A DNA stretch of 26,689 nt. Origin: Euprymna scolopes (Eukaryota > Mollusca > Cephalopoda > Sepiida > Sepiolidae). Below, piece by piece: positions 1-8,816 of the stretch. The stretch is taken from NCBI GenBank assembly GCA_024364805.1, contig CM044502.1, forward strand, positions 68,285,588 to 68,312,276, read 5' to 3'. Within the stretch, counting starts at the first letter, position 1. Each line of letters begins with the position of its first letter. A program made the position numbers and the translations under genes. The notes beneath the pieces were generated by a model. The model was not told the origin of the DNA. It did no database searches and worked only from the letters and a program-made list of their open reading frames with translations.

Positions 1-35
1 ACTCTGTCCCGTGGGGAGGCATAGTAAATAGGTAC
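1..35 (+). repeat. SINE 3' tail at window start (left arm of the outer inverted repeat)
   Basis: Bases 1-35 match the reverse complement of 26654-26688 with one mismatch (position 23). They also match the tail of SINE copy A at 1834-1870. Similarity stops at base 35, exactly where the copy A tail ends. The SINE body would lie upstream of the window. Confidence 0.75.
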
Positions 36-760
36 TCCTCCCAAAGCATTTGTTGTGTTGGTGAAAACTGTTGAATAAAATTGATTTAAATTGATAAGAA
101 AACGTTTGTCCATTTAGTCAAAACTTGGCGATCGTTTACTTCATATCCAACAAGGACAGTTGGATGGATACTGATGCCACCTCCTCACCCTACTACAAAT
201 AGCGATCTGACATTATTTTCCCATCCATCAACAGACCTGTATATAAAGTGTTGAGATTGCTTCATAATTTTTATTTTTTAATATTTCTTTCGACATGTTC
301 ATTTGATGTCTGAGAAGTTGAAGATTACGGATTCAATGTAGATTTTCATCATCTCATACTAAGTTTAAAGAAATTTAATGAGCTTAAGAAAATCCGTTGG
401 CCAAAAGATTACAAATCGGTGTATTGATTTCTCGCAATGTCTGGTCTTTACAGAAAAGTAGTTGCTAATTTTGGTTATTCTATCAATGCACTTAGTGATA
501 GAATCTGCTTAGATATAAATGTGAGAAAAAGTAACAAAATCTGTGGAAAATCTCAACAAAAATCTCATTATATATCATATTCTGCTCTTTCTTATAGAAT
601 ATATAGGTTGGTATTATCTATATATTAATACGATAGCATGTGTGTTATTTTGTGTGTCACACATCTTTTTTCTTCCGAGTGACTGTCGTTTAATTGTTAT
701 GACCTCCCATACCAAGAATTCTTCATAAGTTTTACTTTTGGTTTCAATTATAGCTGAAGG
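36..760. other. AT-rich sequence, no gene recognised
   Basis: Only short open frames, with no recognisable domain or splice-flanked coding segment. Probably intronic if the ABHD1/3-like gene spans the window. Confidence 0.5.
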
Positions 761-764
761 AACT

Positions 765-835
765 CATATATATATATATATATATCTAGAAATATATATA
801 TATATATATTTCTCTAGAAATATATTTTCTTATAA
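765..835. repeat. (TA)n tract with an imperfect palindrome
   Basis: TA-rich run in which ctagaaatatata (from 786) pairs with tatatatttctctag (to 816). It flanks foldback element 1 on the left. Confidence 0.8.
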
Positions 836-885
836 TATATACCAATCCTTATTTAAGAAACTCAATGTACTTACAGAGCAATATT

Positions 886-1455
886 GTGAATAGGTGACAA
901 ATTATATTCCAAAATTCATGATGTTGACCATCTTATAATTTATTCCTTTAATTCAGTTGACATTTACGACTCTTGATAGTATCTGTTTCGTAGCGCAAAA
1001 TCAATCAATTATATCAATCAGTGAATCTATTATGCCCTTAACTCATCAGAAGAAATAGCAACGATCAATCTGTCAAAAGGAAATAAAGTGTGATTTGACA
1101 TGATTAAAATCCGAAAATTGAAGAGAAGCTGAAAATACCTTTAATATGGTTCCATTACGCCATTTTGAATTTTATCAAATAAAGTCAGTACACCCAACTA
1201 TTAGTACAAACATCTTACATTAATTTATGAATATTCTACCAAAATGTTCTATTTAATGATTAGTAATATAATGCTGCTATATTTCTGATGAATTAAGGGC
1301 ATAATAGATTCACTGATTGATATAATGATTAACTGATTGATTTTGCGTTACGAAACAGATACTGTCAAGAATTGTAAATGTCAACTAAATTAAAGGAACA
1401 AATTATAAGATAATAAATAATCATGAATTTTGGAATATAGTTTTTTGTCATTTAT

Positions 1456-1459
<4 letters not shown>
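886..1459. mobile_element. Foldback element 1 (long inverted repeat, MITE-like)
   Basis: The left arm 886-1049 and right arm 1285-1459 are inverted copies of about 165-175 bp at roughly 85% identity by eye. Shared blocks include ttaagggcataatagattca, gattgatataat, tacgaaacagatact, taaatgtcaact and catgaattttggaatata. The loop is about 235 bp. Both outer sides run toward (TA)n tracts (765-810 and 1461-1497), in line with TA-targeted insertion. It has no coding capacity. Confidence 0.75.

Positions 1460-1460
<1 letters not shown>

Positions 1461-1497
<37 letters not shown>
1461..1497. repeat. (AT)18 microsatellite
   Basis: Uninterrupted AT dinucleotides at the outer edge of foldback element 1. 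Confidence 0.95.
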
Positions 1498-1502
<5 letters not shown>

Positions 1503-1654
1503 ATTTTCATAAGTTTTGATTCAAGCTGATGCATCTAAGTCATATGATATAGTTTTTTTTATTTTAGAAATCACAACTTTATAATATATAAGAATCGGTA
1601 GAAAATTGACTATGCTAGCTTAGATAAATACTTTTGTAATTTTAACAAAAGGGC

Positions 1655-1671
1655 TACAATAATATCAGGGC
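1655..1671. repeat. Target-site duplication, left copy
   Basis: The 17-mer tacaataatatcagggc recurs exactly at 1868-1884, on either side of the U2-headed SINE. Its length is typical of LINE-mediated insertion. Confidence 0.8.
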
Positions 1672-1867
1672 AAGTACAACTTGGCCTTCGGGACAAGATC
1701 AAAGTGTAGTATCTGTTCTTCAGATGCTGCACTTCTATTTCTTGTTCTCTTTCGGTGGAGGAGAAATCCTTCACGACTGAGACAATTTTTATTTTTGTAC
1801 CTTTTCTCCACGTTAAAAAACGACCCTGGTGTCTAACTCTGTACCGTGGGGAGGCATAGTAAATAGG
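1672..1867 (+). mobile_element. SINE with U2 snRNA-like head, copy A (with target duplication)
   Basis: A 196-bp insert flanked by perfect 17-bp direct repeats, tacaataatatcagggc, at 1655-1671 and 1868-1884; three of these bases may belong to the element, giving a 14-17 bp duplication. The head (about 1678-1720) reads ttggccttcgggacaagatc and then aaagtgtagtatctgttctt. This follows the 5' end of U2 snRNA, which has cggccttttggctaagatca then agtgtagtatctgttctt. The head continues into a G-U-tolerant hairpin (1703-1733). A poorly conserved body follows, then a tail with aaaaacgaccctggtgtc and ggaggcatagtaaatagg. The tail matches both window ends. It has no coding capacity, so a LINE must have mobilised it. 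The short duplication indicates retroposition. Confidence 0.8.
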
Positions 1868-1884
1868 TACAATAATATCAGGGC
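1868..1884. repeat. Target-site duplication, right copy
   Basis: Exact partner of 1655-1671. The first three bases (tac) also match the end of the SINE tail seen at both window edges, so the duplication may be 14 bp. Confidence 0.78.
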
Positions 1885-1979
1885 GTCTCCATTTACGCTG
1901 ACCATCCACAGAATGTCAACATCAATATCAATTACATATGAAAGAGTCCGCTGTGGAATTTCTACAGGTCCTATTAGTA

Positions 1980-2104
1980 TAAATTATTCAAACTACTGTT
2001 TTCATCTTGGAGATTATTCTCACAACGTTTCGGTTAATGTAACTTCCCATTTTCTTCAGATGCATCTTGTCAACCTTAAGAATCTGTATATAATTTCAAA
2101 CATG
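1980..2104 (-). mobile_element. tRNA-derived SINE tail, copy 1
   Basis: Minus-strand tail of the same family: the complement of aactactgttttcatcttgg, cacaacgtttcggttaatgt and cttcagatgcatcttgtc. Lacks the tRNA-like head. Confidence 0.7.
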
Positions 2105-2114
2105 ACCACAGATA

Positions 2115-2383
2115 AAGTACTAAGTAATATTCAGTTCTGAGTGACAGTCTTCCGGAAATTAAAGGTTCAATCTTCACTACAGTTAATCATCAGAATATGA
2201 TTAAGAATTATTTAAAACTTCTATGTGGATATGGGCTGACAGAATGAGAACAATCTATTCCTGTGCATTAAATAAAAGATTCAGTTTGAAAGTCCATATA
2301 GATTCTCACGTTCGACAAGAAAAATTTAAAGAATGGCGGAGGTTACATCAACCGAAACAAGATGTGAACAGTAGTTTGAATGA
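2115..2383 (+). mobile_element. tRNA-derived SINE, near full-length, copy 2
   Basis: It carries a pol III B-box-like ggttcaatctt near 2164, then a body (gaattatttaaaacttct, ggctgacagaatgagaacaa, tgcattaaataaaagattca) and the conserved tail ggaggttacatcaaccgaaa, gatgtgaacagtagtttgaa. The same order occurs at 25280-25550. It sits head-to-head with a minus-strand tail at 1980-2104. Confidence 0.72.
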
Positions 2384-2687
2384 TTGACATTATCATTTTT
2401 TTAAAATTGCAATACAAATGCAGGTTTTAATCTACCACCAATAAAAAAAAATAAAATGAAACCAATTATGTAACCAAAGTCAATTTACACTAAACAATCT
2501 CAGACCCATAGAACTAATAAATATTACATAATTAGAAATGAATAATTGTCTTGTTCACTATTGGGTTATTACTTATCAAGGCCAAGAATCACTCGTTTTG
2601 CTTCCCCTCACTCTATATCTAAATTGTGATTTTTCCCAAATTTCCAAATAAATATTAACAACCAACTCCTCCAGACCTATTGTTGTG

Positions 2688-3272
2688 TAGCGGGGAATTG
2701 ATATGACGGGTGATATAACAGGGACACATAACAGCATTACTTGGTGTATACAGTAACAACGAAGAGACAGTTACTTGAGGTTTCATATTTATAATGGAAG
2801 GCTGAGATGTGAAGAGATGATGTAATGGACAGTTCTTTAAACACGGAGGGGAGATTCATTATTGATGAAGGGGATACAGTCAACACTTTGGAAGGGGGTT
2901 CATATAAAGTTCATTATTCAATACGATGAAGACAAAACATTACTTTGCGGTTGATGACAAACAAAGACAAAGACTTACGTAACAATATGAAGACATTTAT
3001 TTTCAGATGATGACGAGAATCCGATGCCGTGTTAAATTGCTGCATTTCTCGACTTCCTCCCCTTCACTTCCAAAGGAGCTTAAGCTAACTCTCTCCAACT
3101 GAACTCTGACTCGCTCACTGTCATCCTCTCTCAACTGCCAACTGTTTTCGAACCCTAACTTAACTGTATATATTGAATCTATATTTCTTTGTGACGTCAA
3201 AACATGGTCAAACATGTGCATGTTTTGCATGTGGATATTGCATATGCTTCCAACACGTATCCTGGTGACACA
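2688..3272 (-). mobile_element. Possible solo LTR-like block
   Basis: Read on the minus strand it begins TGTGTCACCAGG and ends CTACACAACA. It contains a TATA-like tatatac near 3165 and an aataaa near 3000, in the order expected for a U3-R-U5 layout. No target duplication or internal region is seen. The call rests on layout only; an unrelated intronic stretch is a fair alternative. Confidence 0.25.
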
Positions 3273-3279
3273 AAAGACA

Positions 3280-5450
3280 TTACTTAATATGATAGTTCAT
3301 TATTTCTGCTCCGACCTAACTTTGTTTTATAATTATTTCTAACTACAATGAATAATTCCACTGCATTCCTGGAATCGTATCTCAATGACAATATGTATTC
3401 ATTTTAACTTATAATAATTGAGTTCGATTCCAGCATTCTCCTTTAATAATAATTATATTCAACCCTAATTACTTTGTTTCTCTAATTACCGGGATTTGTC
3501 TTTTTATACAACAATATTTCAATTTTGTTATCCTCAAGTTTCTATATAGTGACAGAGTATCTTAAAAAATGTACTTGCACTTTAACTGTTATCAATAATA
3601 ATAATGGACAATACTGGTCATCAATTTCGACATTTGTCTTCTGTATTCAAAGTTATTTCATTTCACTCATTTTATCATCAATTGAAGTGCGAGTATATGG
3701 TACATTTTTTTTACACATCCTGTATTTCTTCTGACACATCCCCAAAATTACAAGTCTCCTCTTTCTTACTTTTTCGGCTTCCTTTCTTGACAATCTTGAA
3801 AAAAACCTAATAACAATTGAGTAGAACGCTGAGATGCTCATGTGAGTTTTTTGGTCTTCTCTTTCCATTTTTTCTCATCGCGCCAGATTTAGACTCATAA
3901 TTTGTCAGATTTACTTACGTAAATTCATATAAGTCATGATTGGAGTGAAGTTTATCCATTAACTGAAACTCCACTAGTAAGGCTCTGATTTGGTTGTTTT
4001 GCAAAGTGTGAACTTATGCTTTAGCTCATATTATTCACAGCTTCATTTTGAGTCAGAGTAATTAACAAACAAAATGATGCTAGACTATTTTAGACATCCT
4101 TGAATAATTCTGTCTAGGTATCAGGATTCGATATAAAGATTTCTAAACTTGGAAAGTTGCACCTGAAGAAGATTGGAGGCTTCATTAGCGGAAATGTTTG
4201 TAGTCGGATTAATCCAAACAATACAAAAAAAGAACTGAATTAACATTATTATCACACAAATAACATTTCTTTCAGTAGTAGACACAAATAAGAATGAATT
4301 CTTAAAAAAATAAATCTCCTACACAAGAAATCTTGATAAGAAATTGATTTTTGTTCCTTTGCTCTCTCCATGAAAAAGATTTGTTGAATGAGTAATAGTA
4401 ATTGAGGATCACTAAGGAAGGAGGAGATGAAGTTGAAGGAAGTGGTGGGGAGAGGTGGTTCCAACTCTGTGATATCTGCCTCTGCTTGTTAGTCTCTTGT
4501 GAACAGATCTAAGGTTTCCAATTGCCAAAAGTTTCTTCATTGAAATGGAATTTGACTATTTATACAAACAGAAATTATTCTATCATATGTCAACAGAGAG
4601 AGGAGAGGATTACAAATGGCCACATTAGTTGAAAAGAATTATTGCCCTTCTCCCCCAATACCTAAGCTCCACAATGTCGGCTCTAATCTATAGATACTAT
4701 GTAACTACAGCATCTCTTGCTTATTTCCAACAGTTATGAAAAGAAAAATTGTCTTTTCTGTCTGCCAGTTCGGCTAAAATTCAAAAACTACCAAAGATAC
4801 ACATACAAACTATAGACATTCTGATTTAATAAGGACTCATTCAGGTTATGATAAAAAGATTACTGCTTTATTCATTCACTTGAGGTCAAGAAAAATCAAA
4901 TTATTGACTGCAGAGTAATAAATAAAATGTCCTTTTGTTCATCGTTTTGTTTTATGAACAGTTTTCAAGTTATTTCCCCTGAATTAATTAGGATTGAAAA
5001 TTATAAAAATTAAATTAAAAAAGAGAAAAAAAATCAGTAATATAAGGGAACAGAGCTCGAAGCAGGAGCACCAGAAATCCTCATTCAGAAGAAATGTCAG
5101 GCATCCCTGCTAGTATGTATATAAAACTGAAACTGTGGATCTTCTTATGTCATCTTGCCCCTGTGCATACTGTATGACCTCATAATAATCATATGACAGT
5201 CCATTAAAACAGAGATAGAGATAACTGTGCACAGTAGATAATGTCACAAAATGATGTCATCAATCAAACCAGACAGAGAGAAAGCTCTTTATGACGTTTT
5301 ATCTAGATAATCTGTAACTCTAAGAGTCACGTGTCATTTACTAGATGACTTGTTTATATTACTGGGGAAGTAGGTTAATTATATATATAAACTAGAAGAA
5401 TACTCATCTTACGACGGGTAAAATTAATTCCCAAAACAGAACAGTTTTTG
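3280..5450. other. Anonymous AT-rich stretch apart from one SINE tail
   Basis: No coding segment recognised. Short frames at 3525-3868 overlap on both strands and are low-complexity (S, F, Y-rich), so were dismissed. The 4252-4464 minus frame is open but has no homology I recognise. Confidence 0.5.
4130..4223 (+). mobile_element. tRNA-derived SINE tail, copy 3
   Basis: Contains gcacctgaagaagattggag, gcttcattagcggaaatg and a tail ending gtcggattaatccaaacaat. The head is missing; a 5'-truncated and diverged copy. Confidence 0.62.
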
Positions 5451-5454
5451 TTAT

Positions 5455-5672
5455 ATTCGAATTCTACAAACTACTGTTCTCATCTTGAGTGTTAATTTTC
5501 ACAATGTTTCAGTCGATGTAACCCTTGATTTTCTTCAGGTGTATCTTGTCGAATTTGAGAATATGTACCAAATTTTGAATGGAACCCTTTATTTAATTCC
5601 CAAGAATAGCATGCTCTCGTTCTGTCATCCATGACTGGATAGAGGTCCTAAGTAATTCACAATTATACAATA
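5455..5672 (-). mobile_element. tRNA-derived SINE, copy 4 (head missing)
   Basis: Minus-strand copy with the tail (complement of actactgttctcatcttgag, acaatgtttcagtcgatgta, cttcaggtgtatcttgtcga) and body (atagcatgctctcgttctgt, ccatgactggatagaggtcc, taagtaattcacaatt). The B-box region is not recognisable. Confidence 0.72.
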
Positions 5673-5731
5673 ATTCGCAATTATGTAATTATAATAATGT
5701 AATATTTCTGTCTATATCAAAAGTGAAAGAA

Positions 5732-6046
5732 ATTCTTTTCTTTCTTTTTCATTGTTATCAGATATTATTGAGATTAAGTCTTTCTTTTTTGTGCCCATAA
5801 ATTTTAATTTGCATAGGTGATCATTCTTTAATTTCTTTTTATTAGATTATGATATTAAGCCTCTACTTTGCTCATAAGAATTACAGGTACATATGCAATT
5901 ATTCTTTTCTTTTTTATTAGTTTCTTTGTTCATGAAGTTTAAATTTGCATAAGTGATTATTCTTTTGTTTTCTTTTCTTATTATCAATTATTATTAATAT
6001 TAAGCCTCCTGTTCTTTGCTCACAGCATTTTACATTTGCATACATG
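5732..6046 (+). repeat. Degenerate tandem array, four units of about 60-90 bp
   Basis: Units start attcttt at about 5732, 5823, 5901 and 5959. Each has a T-rich ttcttttt start, most have tattagattatgatattaag-like centres (gatattaagcctc in two of them), then tttgctca, and end with atttgcat(a)ggtgatt or a relative. The third unit is shortened. No coding potential. Confidence 0.6.
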
Positions 6047-6571
6047 AAACAAGCCAGACAACATGCGTTCACTTTCATTATAAAAGTAAACATGAATTGT
6101 GAACATTAAACTTTTTTGTAAATAAAATAAAGAAATCATCCTACGCACATTTTTCTTATTTGGTCAGAAAATTTTGAAACAAAATTCACTTTAAAAAGTT
6201 GTTGATGGGATGAAAAAAAAAGCTGTTAACATTTACAGATTTTTGCAGTTGCAGATTGAATAATTCATTTGACCTTTTCAGGTCGGTTGCGAAGGAAAGA
6301 ATATTAAAAAAAATAAAAATAAAAAATGGGGCAGATTTTAACAGTCACTTCAAACTGGCAACGTGAGACATTAAAACATTTTTCCTGAAATTTTTGTTTC
6401 TTTTTTTTTTTTAGAGAGAGAGAGAAGACAAGGAATAAAAAAAATGCTGAAAGAAATTAAAAACAAAATGTCAACAGGAGAATTTTAAAAATCTCACCTC
6501 AATAGTTAATCGAATTGTTTAAATCGTTTTATTTGCAATAGTTAAAATATTACAGTAAATAAGCACAAAGT

Positions 6572-7000
6572 GTTTTGTTTCAATCATTAATAATTATTTT
6601 GTTGCTTGTTCAGAATAACGAAAATCAAAATTTTGAATTTCAGCTAAAAGTAATGTTATCTACTTAATTGTCATGTCGAAATTAGTAACATATCCCAAAA
6701 ATACAAAAAATGATAAAGTAGAAAATTAATTATTAAGAAAAATTGCTTTGGAATAAAATTGAAAGTTTTACTAAAATAATAAAGAAAATAGTTCTTATGA
6801 TTAGGAGGTAACTGGATGAAATCAGCTGAGGTAACTGTAGTAATGGCAGATCATTGATCGTGGAAGTAAATGTTTTATTGCAATAATTTCGACATGACAA
6901 TTAAGTAGATAACATTGCTTTTAGTTGAAATTCAATTTTTCGATTTTCGTTATTATTCTGAACAAGTACCATTATTTTTCATTATTAAAAAAATGTTTTG
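6572..7000. mobile_element. Foldback element 2 (long inverted repeat, MITE-like)
   Basis: The arms at about 6572-6690 and 6878-7000 are inverted copies. The inner part is nearly perfect: atttcgacatgacaattaag, tagataacatt and cttttag. Similarity runs through gattttcgttat, ctgaacaagtac and attattaa, and fades into A-rich sequence at the outside. The loop is about 190 bp. A hairpin of roughly 115 bp per arm would form in RNA. Confidence 0.75.
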
Positions 7001-7265
7001 AATTAAAAAAAAATAAATAAAGGTATGGTATAGTTTAATTAACAAAAAATTATTAATGTTTTTATGGTATGTGTTATTTCGTCTAGAGGGAAACTGGTTT
7101 CCTCACAAAAGTTCCTCATCTTGTAAAAACGAGAATCAGACTTCAAATCTCATGGTGAGAACAAGATTTTGTTGAAAACTTTCATGCCACCACGTGGTCA
7201 AGAATTAAGAGTGAATTTCATCCTCATTAACTATTTGGACATCCCATCAATTAAATCAGGCAAGG

Positions 7266-7484
7266 GTAAGTTACAATCTACTCGCCCCTCTAGGAGTTGG
7301 ACACAAGATCTGTTTTTATGTGGGAAAATCTAACTCTCCAAAAAGTCACTTTTGATTGGGACAAAAAATTAAAATTGCCTCAGTCTAGAAGTATTTCTTC
7401 TTTATCAACCGAAGACAAACAGTGAAGTGTAGTATCAGCACAGATACTACACTTTATTCCTAGCTAAAAAGTGAAGGAAGTGGA
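7266..7484 (-). mobile_element. SINE with U2 snRNA-like head, copy B
   Basis: On the minus strand, from about 7484, it reads cacttccttcactttttagc, taggaataaagtgtagtatc and tgtgctgatactacacttc. The first part lines up with the U2 5' end (cttctcggccttttggctaa, gatcaagtgtagtatctg). The same internal landmarks as copy A follow: gaagaaatacttc, gactgaggcaattttaattt, then a tail with aaaaacagatcttgtgtcc and aactcctagaggggcgagta. It is clearly older or from another subfamily: the tail differs at many sites. No clear target duplication was found. Confidence 0.68.
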
Positions 7485-7670
7485 GCATGCAAGTAACAAA
7501 AAGGACACCACAGCAAAATGTAAATCTTTGCTTTGTGCTTCAAACATTTTTTTTCCTTTTAAAGGTATAGGTTGTGCATTCTGTTATAGGGGAACAAATG
7601 TATTGTGTATGTTTAATCTGTTTTAACATTTCTCATTTTGCTGTCTTTACAGCTGGTTGTAGACACATTA

Positions 7671-8427
7671 TCTACATATCTATAAAAGTGAAATTGTCTG
7701 TGTGTGTACATTTCTCTACCAAATTACTCTGTCAATTTTCAGTCTACAGACTCGAGATTTGATATAAGGGTATTGCGATTTGGGAAAATCTTTTTAATCA
7801 ATTTCGGCCAGAAATTTGGCTGCCAAGGGGTCAAAGTTTATCAATTTGCCCTTTGGAAACTCTACCAACCTCCTCCGCCAATCTTGGGTCTAAATACTTG
7901 AAATTTTAGATGTAGGTTACTTGGACATTGATCAAACTTTTTAACTTGACTTGAGCCCAAAAAATAAATGGGTCAAAATTGGGGTCAAAGTTTTAAAAAA
8001 TTTGACCTCTCAGCCAACTTTTGGTCTAAACATTTGAAATTTTACATAAAGTGTATTCAGACATAGGGCAAGCTTTTTAATCGGTTTTTGGCCAAGAATT
8101 TGTCAAAGTTCAAAAGATTTAACCCTTGCAGTTTCTAGCAAGCTATTCAGCCAATTTTGAGTCTAAATATTTGAAATTTTACATAAAGGTATTCAGACAT
8201 GCAGCAAGCTTTTTAATCAGTTTTTGAGTGAAAATTTGGCTGCCAAGAGGTCAAAGTTGGTCTACCTTTGTAGACTATCAAACTTCTCCGCCAATGTTGG
8301 GTCTAAACACTTGAAATTTTAGCTGTAGGTTACCTGGACATGAGTCAAACATTTTAATATATATATATGTGCACATAAAGTTATGAACAGTATATAGGGC
8401 CCAAGCAAAGCCGGGCTGAACTGCTAG
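7671..8427 (+). mobile_element. Non-autonomous Helitron, both termini present
   Basis: A 757-bp element. It begins TCTACATATCTATAAAAGTG then AAATTGTCTGTGTGTG, the usual animal Helitron 5' end, preceded by A (7670). It ends CTAG (8424-8427) followed by T (8428), so the target was A^T. Seven bases before CTAG is a short hairpin, GCCC (8399-8402) pairing with GGGC (8413-8416). There is no target duplication and no terminal inverted repeat, as expected for rolling-circle elements. It encodes no Rep or helicase. The interior is a degenerate tandem array. Confidence 0.82.
7742..8356 (+). repeat. Five-unit ~140-bp tandem array inside the Helitron
   Basis: Diverged units start at about 7742, 7888, 8024, 8161 and 8301, spaced 146, 136, 137 and 140 bp. 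Each carries gtctaaayaytTGAAATTTTA or a relative of it, then a ggta..tggacat or gtattcagacat segment, then ctttttaatcrgtttttg and a tcaaagtt segment. Units 2 and 5 resemble each other most, as do 3 and 4. Internal minisatellites are common in non-autonomous Helitrons. Confidence 0.75.
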
Positions 8428-8470
8428 TAATGAAATAATTTTCAAAAACCCTAAAACATTGGAAAATATT

Positions 8471-8547
8471 CGGTTAGTTCAAAAATAATGTACTTTTTTG
8501 ACATATATATATCTAATAAAAGAAAAACATTATTTTTGCACCAACCT
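8471..8547. mobile_element. Short mariner-type MITE
   Basis: The right end read inward is aggttggtgcaaaaataatg, like the well-known mariner TIR (aggttggtgcaaaagtaat). The left end is cggttagttcaaaaataatg. The arms differ at about four of 20 sites and enclose about 37 bp of AT-rich DNA. The flanks are TA-rich, so a TA target duplication cannot be fixed. Confidence 0.65.
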
Positions 8548-8816
8548 ATTATATATAATTATTCGATTATTCATAGATTCTCTCAAGTCAATAAATAATT
8601 CATGTCACCATCATTTTTTTTTTAATATTTAAAAGGTGAGATGTGATTATATACTGTAAAAACGAGGTCCAAAAATTCCACCAGAAAAAAATATATATAT
8701 AATAAATTGTCCTTTCTGCTTTTTTATTATCAAATATTAAAACAATAAAGGCAGTACCTAAAAGTCAGATTAGATCAAAACTAAATCAGAGAAATTTTAT
8801 TGCAAAAAAAAAATTT

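Noticed and set aside
1678-1720. A functional U2 snRNA gene
   Set aside because: Only about the first 45 nt resemble U2; the Sm site and the 3' stem-loops are missing, and the piece sits inside a SINE with target duplications.
1610-2140. 99- and 103-residue frames on opposite strands
   Set aside because: They overlap SINE copy A, its target duplication and a tRNA-SINE tail; repeat-derived, not genes.
3003-3230. 75-residue minus-strand frame
   Set aside because: Lies in a block with LTR-like layout and has no recognisable protein similarity.
5732-6046. CRISPR-like array
   Set aside because: Units are diverged, of unequal length and directly adjoining, with no constant repeat and unique spacers; the DNA is eukaryotic.
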